DNA of 64,000 bases from positions 40,564,755 to 40,628,754 of the forward strand of contig CM048853.1 in assembly GCA_026545225.1 (NCBI GenBank), read 5' to 3'. The stretch's first letter is position 1, and each line of letters begins with the position of its first letter. Below the pieces are notes generated by a model. The model worked only from the letters and a program-made list of their open reading frames with translations, searched no databases and was not told the DNA's origin. Position numbers and translations under genes: made by a program. This DNA is from Cornus controversa (Eukaryota > Streptophyta > Magnoliopsida > Cornales > Cornaceae). Below, in pieces: positions 38,210 to 48,302 of the stretch.

Positions 38210-39419
38210 GTGTAACAAAATTAAATTGCTTTTGGTCACCCATATTTCAAATCTATGAGACTGCCATTTAACTATGCTTAATTGCCTAGAAATTATAGAA
38301 ACGGGAATTGAAATCCCAAAAACATCATTTAAGGAACCTGACTCAAGTTTATCTAACTTTTTGGATGGGGGTTGCAAAAGAATTCTAAGGAAAGTTGCCT
38401 TTCCTTTAATATGTTTGGTTGAACAAGAAGGTAAGGAAGTAGTAGGAAAGAGAGCATGACGTGGTTATACTCTCAACCTGAACATATGAAAGGAATAGTT
38501 TTTATTCGTAAAATTGTTGAAAAAGAGGAGGATCCCTTGTTGTAAGAAATAATATGGTTAGCCAGGACGGAAAGGCTCTCCCTCCTCCATTTCCTTCCTT
38601 TCACCTTTTCCTCCCAACAAACTATGGGAGCATTACTTCCCCTCCCATTTTCTTTTCCCTCTTCCATTCATTTCACTCTTTCCATGGATCATAAAACTAT
38701 TAGACTTTTTTTATTTTTTAAATAAGTACCAAAAGGACATAAGATTCCACGATTTCAATTATATTGTTATCAATTTTTGGTATGTTAGCTCGCATAAATC
38801 TCTTACATAAAGTCAAATAAAATAAACTAACTACTATTTCTAATCATAAATTCAGCAAATTATTGCAATGGAAGCAATTAATCCATCCATCAAAATGAAC
38901 ATCTTCCTTCTCGATAATGTTTTCCCCATAATATAACTCTACCTATTAAAAATTCAAAGTACTAATATGTTCATTTTCCCATACTACCACTTACTATATA
39001 ATAAACAAATTTGATCCTTTAAAACTTTTATCCAAGTCCCCAGACTTTTAGCCAAAATCAATTTTCTAAAAAAAAAAAATACAAGAAGAGCAATTCTATT
39101 ATTAGGGGACCCTCACTGTAACCCAGAGCATTCAACTATTAGACAGGAAGTATATTGTAGCATCCTTTTGATCCAAGGCTGGTGACCAAGCGCCTCAGTC
39201 ATAGTTTTTCAGTTCTATTACCTTTCTAATATTTATCTGCTACCTCATAATTTGTGATGCTGCTAATCCGTCCTTTGTCCCATTCTAAATGGTTTTTTTC
39301 CTTTCACTTGGTTTTCTCTATTTTTTCCCTATTTGCATATTATTGTTCCGTCCCTTAGTTTAGTTAATTTTCTACTCTCCTTCTAGAGTGGTGAGTAGTT
39401 TTTTTTTATAGGATTACCG
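38210..39419. other. CACTA interior, no gene recognised
   Basis: Short open frames on both strands (for example around 38274-38459 and 38473-38667) look like chance frames. This is where upstream NDA exons would be expected, but I do not see the N-terminal FAD-binding GxGxxG motif. Confidence 0.45.
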
Positions 39420-39910
39420 ATTTGAAGGAGGTGGTGGTGAAAGTAGATGATGAAAACTTGCAGGAGGGTATTCAAGTGGGGATCTACAATTATTCAAATT
39501 GAGCATGAATATTTTCAAGTTTGTTTTCACAGAGAGTTGGACTTAAGAAAGGGTAAGGTTGGAGGCTCCTGGAGTTCTGAAATCCATCTTCTCTTATTTA
39601 GAGAATGGCAGAGAATTTTGAAGTTTCAAAATATAGAGTTTACATATATAATGGTGTTGATCCAAGTAGAAGTTTTTCCTCTTGAATGTAGTATGATTAA
39701 TGGTTGCCAAAATTTTTTATCAGGTTTGAAAATTGGACATAGAAGAATTGAAGGGGGTTGCTATATCAGAATTAGATTGGAAATAGATGTTTGCAAAGCC
39801 ATTCATAGGGGTGCAAGACTGAAATTGGTGGAAGGAGAGAATCAATGGGCCTATTTTCGCAAAACATGTCTATTGGTGCAAGACTGAAATTGGTGGAAAG
39901 AGAACTTAAT
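39420..39910 (+). pseudogene. DUF4283-like (plant LINE ORF1-type) fragment
   Basis: The frame from about 39447 resembles the DUF4283 domain in gapped form: FQVCFHRELDLRKG, then GGSWSSEIHLLLFREWQ, then the partner helix region VLIQVEVFPLEC and NGCQNFLSGLKIGHRR. The following IRIRLEIDVCKAIHRGARLK and NQWAYFR match the start of the linked zinc-knuckle part (zf-CCHC_4). In plants this pairing is found in LINE ORF1 proteins and related genes. No zinc knuckle, endonuclease or reverse transcriptase follows. A 14-residue-scale direct repeat (GTGCAAGACTGAAATTGGTG at 39811 and 39876) lies at its 3' end. Identification rests on weak pattern similarity. Confidence 0.45.
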
Positions 39911-40499
39911 TTAACTTTAATATACGAACCTCAAAGATCATATATTAGCGCCAGAATCAAACAGAAAGGAAAAAGGCCTAAAACGATGAATACACATACA
40001 TTGCAGAGCTTTTTCAATCATGACATATAAATCAAATCTCAGTTGAAGCATATTCACTGTTTATAGATGTCATTGTTTGAAAAGAAGAACCAATATATAG
40101 ATCTGATAGCAAGATAAAAATAATAGCAAACACAAATTTGCAAGAGATATACAGTGCTGTACAATTTCCAACAGAAATTGAAGTACCAAGAATGAAAAAT
40201 CAGTGATCAAACACCAAAAATATAATACAAATTAGGCAGCAGCGACAAAATTCCAACATTCAATTTGGGGAAAAATAAACTCAACATACAACAAGTGCAA
40301 ATTCAAAGCAAGCATATATCTATTTTGTGCGCATGTGAAAGTGTGTCACTACAATTAATTCATAAATCACTAAATCTCAATCAAGTGTGTCTGTGAGTGT
40401 GTATACAAACTGAAATACGTGCGTCTGTGAATGTGTTGAAAGAGAGAGAAAATTATACCAGTAGAAGGCTTTCTCAAACTCTTAAACCATACTCACAGA
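39911..40499. other. CACTA interior, no gene recognised
   Basis: AT-rich non-coding sequence. Nothing supportable is seen. Confidence 0.5.
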
Positions 40500-40920
40500 T
40501 CAAAAAAAGCTTAAATCATTGCCGAACAACATTAAAATCAACTCGAGAATGATTCCAATGGTTGTTGACGCGATCAATGGCTTCATCGTTGCCCTTTTCC
40601 ACGATGACTGTTCAGGTTTCACTGGTGGAACCATCAACACGGCTTGAGTCGAAACATTTCGGCTTGATGCAGTGGATCTGAGTCTTAAACTGAAATTAAA
40701 GGACATCAATGGTTTGGATTTGAGGAGTACGCCAGACTCGTCGTAGCCATTGTTGGGTGGCACCACTCCGAGGTTGAACGGCGGCATGGTGGAATTACAC
40801 CTCGTCAAGTCATTCTCATTCCTCGTCGAACGCTTCGAACGCTGCTGCCAGTGTACCCACCTAAACTGCAGCAGCGCGTAATCTGTCGTGTTCGAGGGAG
40901 AGAGAGAGACGTTGTGTATC
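40500..40920 (-). other. Unidentified coding-like, GC-richer segment
   Basis: The minus strand carries a relatively GC-rich stretch from an ATG at about 40788 (MPPFNLGVVPPNNGYDESG, then LRSTASSRNVSTQAVLMVPP) in a longer open frame (41159-40500). Base use differs from the AT-rich surroundings, which suggests another captured exon, perhaps an N-terminal targeting region. I do not recognise the protein. The rest of the open frame upstream is low-complexity (SLSHPLSHL) and probably not coding. Confidence 0.25.
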
Positions 40921-41208
40921 CTAATCGTCTCCCTTTTTTCTTTTAAATTTATCACACTCTGAATTCCTAAAAAATCCAGGGCGTGACAAATTGGACTAGC
41001 AATTTCAATGAATTTGATTTCCAATTGGTGGAAAATGGTGTTTAGATGAGAGAGAGGGTGTGAGAGAGATGAAATTTTGGAAAAATGGTGAATGAGAGAA
41101 AGGCTAGTGAGAGAGTGAAATGGTGACCTAAAATCATGTCCCCTTTTTCCAATATTCATGAGAGGAGAGAGAAATAAATGGGTTTGTTACCAAAAAAGAC
41201 AGAGCACA

Positions 41209-41519
41209 TGTGGTGACCCTTGTGGGCGGGTGTGATGTGGGTAGGTGCAAGACACTGGGTGAGCCACCACACTGGCAGGCTATAGGGTGCTCAATTCCAC
41301 ATCGCCTGGGTGTGGAATGAAAAAGTATTATATGTATGTTAATCACCCTTCTATGACACAACGCGTTTTAAAGCCGTAATGGTTGTGAATCCACTAGAAC
41401 TCCACAGTTAAGCATGTTTAGCTGGGAATAGTACCAGAATGAGTGAACCCCTAGGAAGTCTCTGGTCCGGGGAAACCAAAAGCAGACAATATTGTGTCGA
41501 GATAGGGTGAGGCGTTACA
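41209..41519 (+). mobile_element. Cassandra-type TRIM solo LTR with a 5S-rRNA-like domain (fossil)
   Basis: The 311-bp LTR begins TGTGGTGACCC and ends GGCGTTACA, with a perfect 5-bp duplication GCACA (41204-41208, 41520-41524). Positions about 41390-41465 read AGAACTCCACAGTTAAGC, then AATAGTACCAGAATGAGTGA and CCCCTAGGAAGTC. They closely match the 3' two thirds of plant 5S rRNA (AACTCCGCAGTTAAGC, AGTACTAGGATGGGTGACC), including the internal control region. Carrying 5S sequence in its LTR defines the Cassandra family. It is non-coding and lacks the internal region. It inserted within the CACTA element. Confidence 0.92.
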
Positions 41520-41599
41520 GCACATTTCTTAGGTGGCAGTTAATTTTTACACGCGGTAGAGTTCAATTCTGAAAAAAAATAGACCTTCAACATAAAATA

Positions 41600-41790
41600 A
41601 AGCCCGTGGTGGAAAATCTCTTTCTACCACGGGCCCAAGTAGCCCGTGGTGAAAAGTATTTTCTACAATGGGTTATGCGGGTCTATTGTAGCAAGTAACT
41701 TTCTACCACGGATTACACGAGCCCATCGTAGAAAGTGACTTTCCACCACGGACTGTGCGGGCCCATCATAAAAAATCTGTCGTTAAAGGC
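41600..41790. repeat. CACTA right subterminal repeat zone
   Basis: Repeated TTTCTACCACGGGCCC / GCCCGTGGTGGAAA-type motifs occur in both orientations about every 25-35 bp, ending in CGTTAAAGGCTAAATTTCTT and GTAGTG. Confidence 0.85.
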
Positions 41791-44700
41791 TAAATTTCTT
41801 GTAGTGTATCAATGAAAAAGATCCTCGAATCCACCTCTTACAATATCTCTTCTTTCTTTCTGAAAGTATTCTGTTCATTATTTTTAGGTCTATGCATTGA
41901 GTTATTTGGTAATTATCAGTTGAACAATTTCTTGTACCTATACTTTGGCGCCGTCTGTGGGAAACATTTAGTCATTTTTCCAAACAAAAGAAGTAATAAT
42001 CATGGTGGATACGAGTAGAAATACCTATGTTGCGGTGGAACTAAGTTGAACCCTAAGAATCAAAAGAGGGCTCCGCCCATACCACTAATACAGCTAGAGA
42101 CTCGGGATTCGCTGGCATGCCCTAGCATTCAGCAATTACCCAACAAAATGATGTTTTATGCCAACAAATTTGTAGGACAGGGTGGAACGCACTAAAAGCG
42201 CAAGAAACCCCAACAACAATAGAACGAAGGGGCCAGCTAGAGCAATTGCTCGATGAGCATCTCACATCAAAACTGATCTAGTAGTAGACATCATCACCCT
42301 GGACAGCCTAGTGAAGGTCAAGTGGATCCTTCGCAACCCCTCACGGAATGGAGAATCTAGATACAACGGGAGATCGATGCTCTAAAGGGCGACAAATCAG
42401 GCTATCCAGCTAATCGATCGTTCGCCACCACCCAGTTAACTGAATCTCCCTTCACCAAAGATATAGTCAAAACCAAAAGGTTGAGGAGGTTCGCTCTACC
42501 TACGTTCGCTACATTTGATGGAAAAATAGACCCGGTGGAACATATTTACCAGTACCACCAGAAGATGACACTGGATATCAAAAATAATGCACTTATGTGC
42601 AAAATTTTCCCATCCAATATGTCTGGGCCAGTGCTGCTGTGGTTCAAGTAGCAGCCACCCCGTTCGATACCAAACTTTGATAAACTACGCGATCTGTTCC
42701 TAGCCCAATATGCGGGAAACTAGGAACGCAAAAGGACGATCTCCTAGCTGTTCACTATAAGACAAGCCAAAAGGGAGACGTTGAAATCTTTCCTCACCTA
42801 TTTTAACCTAAAGATGTCCATGATAAATCAATGCGATCAGACCACCGTAGTTGAAGCATTTAAGATAGCAGTTTCTTTGAAAGAAAGTTTTGATCGATCC
42901 CTGGTAAAAAATGCCCCGAAAGATGTGGGTGAATTGAACTTCTAAAGCCCAAAAGTACCTGAGGATCAATGAGAATGAGACAGCCAGAACGTAACAATCG
43001 ACCTTGATTACTGTGGCGCAGCAGACCAAAAGCCAAATGGCCAAGCCTTCCTCATGTGCTCCTGAGATTGTGAAAAGAAAGAAGATTGAGGAGAAGATCA
43101 CCCCTCTAAAAGTAACCCTGGCCAGACTCTACTATGAAAACAAGGGTAAAGAAATTTTTCGCTCCCCTCCAGCTATTAGGCAGCCGATAGAGCAGAAAGA
43201 CAAAAAAAAATATTATTCCCTCCACAACTACTTCGACCATACCACTAATTAGTGTAGGAGCTTAAAACAACAAGTCAAAGCCCTGATCGCAAAAGGGGGG
43301 TTTGGCGGAGTACATCATTTGGGAAGAATAGACAAAAACTTTTGATCAACCCCAACAAAAGGCAAATAAATAGTTCAATATTGTTTCGGTCTGCATTATC
43401 AATGTTATTCATAGCCGACCAACCTCCGACTAAGCAAGCAAGTCTGAAAGGTGGTTGAATCTCACGAGTGCCCAGAAGATCTAAAGAATCGGAGAAACCC
43501 ATTGAGTACATGATCGCTCAACCAATACGCCTATCATATTCATAGACAAAGACATAGGCATGGTCCAAACGTCTCACGAAGATCCTTTCGTGATTAGCCA
43601 CTTCGTTTCCAACTGCGAGGTAAAAATGGTATTGGTTAACGCAGGGAGTAGCGCCAACATTTTGACTTTGTCTGCCTTCCAGCAGATAAGTCTAAAACTA
43701 GAACGCATCAGGCCTACCACCGAACCACTCATAGGCTTCAACGGTAAACAAATGACTCTAGTAGGGGTTGTAGAGCTACCAACTACTGCAGCCATAATAA
43801 CACTAACTGAGACCTTCATCATTGTATACTTTAACTCTTCATATAACATGATAATGGGAAAAGGCTAGATACACAGGATGCAAAGAATCCCTTCAACACT
43901 TCACTAACTTATAAGGTGCATCACTCTTAACGGGAAAGCCACAGTTTACATCATAGGAGATCAGATTGCTGCCAAAAGGTGTTACGCTCTTACGCTGAAG
44001 GGAAAAGCAGGGCAGCAAGAATCGAACAAATAGCAATTACAGAACTCTCTGTCGAATGGCGTTCCTTAGGAGCAGGAAAATGAAAGTCCAACCGAGGAAT
44101 TGTTTGAAGAGCTAGAGATCATTCCTGGCAAAGATTCCACAAACTTAGGGACCTCTTTATGCCAAATAAATAGAGTACAGTTGATACAGCCGCTAAGAAA
44201 GAATATTGACATTTTTGCTTGGGACCACACGGACATGCCTGGCATAGATCCCTCAGTATCATGCCATTTACTCAATGTCAATCCTAGCTTCCCACCTGTC
44301 AAGAAAAAGTAGGGACGGTTCACCCCAGAAAAGAATCAGATCATCACTTCGGAAGTAGATCAACTTTTATAAGCGGGGTTCTTCAAGGAAGTTCGGTTCC
44401 CTGACTGGTTGTCGAATGTAGTGGTGGTTCAGAAAAAAATGGCAAATAGATGGTCTACATAGATTATACCAATCTAAATAAAGCCTACCCCAATGATAGT
44501 TTTCCTTTGCCAAAAATCGATCAGATAGTCGATGCCACAACTGGGTACGAATGGCTAACATTCCTTGACGCGTACTCAGGATACAACTATATCCTGATGA
44601 ATCTGGCAAATCAGGAAAAAACTTTATTTATTATCGAAAATGGGACTTACTGTTACAAGATGATGTTGTTCAGACACAAGAATGTAGGAGAAACTTACCA

Positions 44701-45789
44701 ACGGCTGATCAACAAAGTCTCAAAAATCTGATGGGCCGAACAGTTGAGGCATATATAGATGACATGGTGGTGAAAATCTCCAAGAGGGAAGACCACGTGC
44801 AGCATCTACAGGAAGTATTTGACACCCTAAGAAGCCATAATATGAGACTAAACCCATTAAAATGTACATTCGGGGTTTTCTTAGGATAATTCCTAGGGCA
44901 CATTGTGAACCAAACAAGGATAAAGACGAGCCCAGTTCAAGTGAAGGCCCTTCTCCAAAACAAGGAACCGAAGACTCACAGGGACGTTTAGATCCTAAAA
45001 GGACGCATTGCTGCTCTGAGTAGATTCATCTCTTACTTTTGGACAAATATAAACCCTTCTTCAAGGCCATCCGATTGAAAGGAAGAGAAGTATGGGGGGC
45101 TGAGTAGAGTGAAGGCTTGGCAAGGCTGAAACAGTACCAAATCCAACTACCAATGCTCTCGGCACCTGATGCTAGAGAGTCCCTATACTTATATCCCACA
45201 GTATCCCGAACAACTACCAGCACCATCTTGATCAAAGAGCTTGACAAAAAGCAATACCTGGTGTTCTACTCAAGTAAGACTATGACTGAGGCAGAACAAA
45301 TGTAGTCAAAGATAGAAAAGGTTGTACTAGCCCTGGTCCAGGCGAAGAGGAAGCTTAGGCATTACTTCGAGGCTCACCCGATCATTGTCCCAACGAAACT
45401 CCCGATCAGAGCAATCCTTCATAAGCTCGATCAGTCGAGAAGAATAGCCAAATAGGTGATAGAGCTGGGTGCCTACGAAATAACCTACGAACCTCGAATC
45501 GTTATAAAGGGACAGGCAGTTACAGACTTCTTAATAAAATACGAACCTAAAAGTGACGTGGAGACAGAACTTCAGTCCCATCCTGAATAGAGATTATTCA
45601 TAAACGGGTTATCAACACAAACAAGTTCAGGTGTCGGTGTGGAGATCCAGACCCCAGACGGAACAATCCTGCAACAGGCAATCCACCTGGAATTTTTGTG
45701 TTTTAATTAAAAGTATTAAGTGATATTGTTGGTTGTTTGGACATATTTAATTAAGCAAGCATTTTCTTCCAATTTCTTTTTAAAAAATA

Positions 45790-46273
45790 ATTTTTTTTCT
45801 ACGACAGGCTATGCCCATCTTTGAAAGAGGCTCTTTCCATGAGGGGTTTAGCCCAATGTTGAAGCTATGGTTCCACAACGAGATTATGCTCGTCATAGGT
45901 CCGCCATGGAATGATAAATCACCGATAGCCACAGGTCCGCTGTTGAAAGAGGTCGTGCAATGTGACATTTAACGACGAACATTTCCCGTCGTGGAATACG
46001 ACAATCCACGATAGGCATTTTTCGTCTTTCAATGTGATAGTCAACGACGGGCATGACCTATCGTGGAATGCAACAATCAACGATGGGTATGGCCCCTCGT
46101 CAAAGAGACTTTCCACAAGGGGCTATGTCCATCGTTGAATGTCACATTCCACGACGGGTTTAGGCCGTCATTGAAACCAGTCAGTCAATTACGATGGGCG
46201 TTATTATGGCAGACGTTGCCCCGTTGTAAAAAAACATTTTTGTCAATCATTAAAAGCCTATTTTATTGTAATG
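45790..46273. mobile_element. Second CACTA-type terminal fragment (subterminal repeats only)
   Basis: The sequence is made of repeated motifs such as CCACGACGGG, CAACGATGGG, CGTCGTGGAAT and CATCGTTGAATG in both orientations, the style of the CACTA subterminal zones at 31330 and 41600. It ends TTAAAAGCCTATTTTATTGT, a worn version of the TTAAAGGCTAAATTTCTTGT right end. No matching left end or transposase was found. It directly follows the broken end of the Tat element. Confidence 0.65.
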
Positions 46274-48302
46274 GATGTTGATTGTCTACTTGTTTTATTT
46301 CATATTTTTTTATTGAAAGCATGATATCATGAGTTGTAATATTATATTGCTTTGTCTACTAAAGTTTCTGATAAATTATTATTTAATATATATATCATGG
46401 GTGTATGTACACACAAATTTTGAGTTTGAGAATAAGATCAAAACACGTGGACAAATAAATTTAATTTATTAATTTTAAGAAAGCTGGGTTACAAATCTCT
46501 ATAGATCTTTACAAATAAAGATAAATTTCTTTGATTCGATCTCTTTGGTGATCCGACTTCAAGAGTTGCTAGATCTTGATCTTGAATTAGATTGAAACTT
46601 TGGTGAAGAACGGCATGTGGATGTTGTGCTTATTATTTTTCTCTTTCAGGGTTTAGATGTTTTGGATTTAGAGTGAAGAATCTTGCTGAGTTTTAGCTTT
46701 TTAGGAGTCTTCTTGTTGGTGATCCGGATTCAAGTGTTTGTTGAGAGTCCTCTTCAAGTGTTTCTTGTTGAAGAAAACCAGTGAGAATTTTTGATCGAGG
46801 GCTAAAGAAGCTTGATCTTGAAAAGTCTTGTTGATGATTCTTTGAATTTGTTGAATCGTGGAGGAAGAATGACACGACTTTGAATGTGCTTGTTGTTGTT
46901 CTTCTTCTTCAAAACTTTGAGGATTGGATGAACGTATATCTTCATAGCTTCAAGTGTTAATTGAACACAGAGTCTGGCAGAGCTTCAGTATTCTGTCAAT
47001 ATTCCCCCCTTCTCTTTACCCTCTACCTCTATTTATAGACTTCTTGAAAGAGCAAATTTATAACTTTCTTTTCTTCCAATAATTATCTTATAATTATCCT
47101 TAATGATAATTGTGATAATTATCCAATATATACATAATAATTATCTTTGATAATAATTATATATATACATCTATATTTAATTATCTATTTGGCCTATTTT
47201 CAAGTAGGTTTGGAGTTCTTAGACAATTTGGACCAACCCATGACCCATTTATTTGTGGTGGGTCTGGACTTTGAATTATCTTACTCATTGGGCCACATTC
47301 CAAAGTGGGTTAAACTAAAGATAAGCTCAAATTATATTTTGGGTCCTTTATGTAATTTTTTATGTCTACAGTGGGTATAGTGTTGGTAAATTTTTAGAAT
47401 TTGTATTGGAGGGGCCAAGTGGCTAGATTTCTACCCACTCAAATCTAAATGAGGGCTACTTCAGCCTACTTAGTAAAAAAAATATTTTTTTGGGGGAGTC
47501 CCTTGGTAGTTTCGCCCCTGCGTTTAAAAAAGGTAGCTCAATACACGAGACTTCCATCACTGCAAGATCTTAAGAAGGTCAAATATACGTAATCTTACGT
47601 GCCTCCATACGCAGAGACTATTTTTTATTTCACACATGCAACTTTGAAGTTGCAATGGAGTAACATTTCAAGGACAGTTCTTTTATCAAAATAGGTTTTT
47701 TTTTTTTATCTCTTACCAACTTTAATGGTCTAAAAGCTCATTCTCTCTCAGGTGTAAATTATACAAACCTTATTACAGGCTCACAATGTAGATCAAAGTG
47801 TACAAGCTCACATTATTAGACTTGCCTTGTTGAATCTCCTTGTCAAGAATGGTGCTTAATCTAGCAGTTCTCACTCACCAAATGGTTTTCAGTGTCATTT
47901 CTTGAACCTATTATTCACATGGCACCCCTTCACTTGTCATCATCCCATATTTCTTCATAATACTAATTCATATTTCCTTCTTTTTCTTTTTTGTTTTTGC
48001 AATCAGCTTAAATACTCTCAATATTTTTTTATTTGCCAAACAATTTGGCATTTGATTTTCTCAAATGATACCACTTATAATAAAACATTGCAGCAACCTA
48101 ATTTGGCTTGATAGTTTATCAAATTTAGCAAAAAATTAGTGGATGCTCTATGCTTGAGTCTTCTTTAGATCTTTTATGAATAAAAAAATCATGGATCATG
48201 TTTGTTAAATCATTGTTACTAATGTAAAGATCGTGGCCATTTTTGGTGATTTTCTTTTATTCATCATTTATTGTTTTAATTAATTATAAATGATGGTATG
48301 CA
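46274..48302. other. Intergenic; possible minus-strand LTR remnant
   Basis: No gene is seen. On the minus strand a TCTATAAATAGAGGTAGAGG box (about 47020-47040), followed by a leader-like region down to about 46440, resembles the promoter part of an LTR. Neither end could be delimited, so the call is tentative. Confidence 0.3.

Larger units (their letters stand above)
31316..41806. mobile_element. Non-autonomous CACTA (En/Spm-type) transposon carrying host gene pieces
   Basis: The left end starts CACTACAAGAAAAATCAC and the complement of the right end starts CACTACAAGAAATTTAGC; both then run into TTTAACGAC. A 3-bp target duplication TAT borders the element (31313-31315, 41807-41809). Subterminal zones are packed with short inverted motifs (CCACGAYGG, CCCGTCGTAGAAAG) at 31330-31580 and 41600-41790, as expected for transposase binding. 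No TNPD- or TNPA-like transposase is visible, so it would need help in trans. The interior holds a long solo LTR, an alternative NAD(P)H dehydrogenase fragment, a DUF4283-like fragment and a Cassandra solo LTR. Without the two solo LTRs it is about 6.6 kb. It lies in the LTR of the Tat element. Confidence 0.88.
30960..45700 (+). mobile_element. Tat-type Ty3/gypsy retrotransposon, fossil, interrupted by a CACTA element
   Basis: The 5' LTR end lies on both sides of the CACTA insertion (TATAAATATTCATGAAACTA before, CAATGAAAAAGATCCTCG after). It is followed by a primer-site-like TGGCGCCGTCTGTGGGAA at 41946-41963, as in Tat elements. Then come gag-like sequence (about 42030-43250), protease (about 43560-43870, LVNAGSSANIL), reverse transcriptase (about 44300-44900, NKAYPNDSFPLPKIDQIVDA, LDAYSGYN), RNase H (about 45120-45550) and the start of a second RNase H-like domain (about 45590-45700). 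The LTR start near 30960 is a guess and no 3' LTR was found. The element is heavily broken (well over ten interruptions) and old. Confidence 0.8.

Noticed and set aside
40500-41159. A 219-residue protein on the minus strand as a whole gene
   Set aside because: The first half is low-complexity Ser/His/Leu sequence from AG-rich DNA and there is no recognised domain. Only the GC-richer part was kept as a possible captured segment.
41385-41470. A functional 5S rRNA gene
   Set aside because: Only the later two thirds resemble 5S rRNA, there is no tandem 5S array or T-run terminator in place, and the sequence sits inside an LTR with its own target duplication. It fits a Cassandra LTR.
43004-43511. 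Independent host genes inside the Tat region
   Set aside because: The frames lie between gag-like and protease sequence of the Tat fossil and are explained by it.
46693-46875. Small Ser-rich protein
   Set aside because: Isolated frame in repeat-like sequence (GTTGTTCTTCTTCTTC context), with no family match and no second exon.
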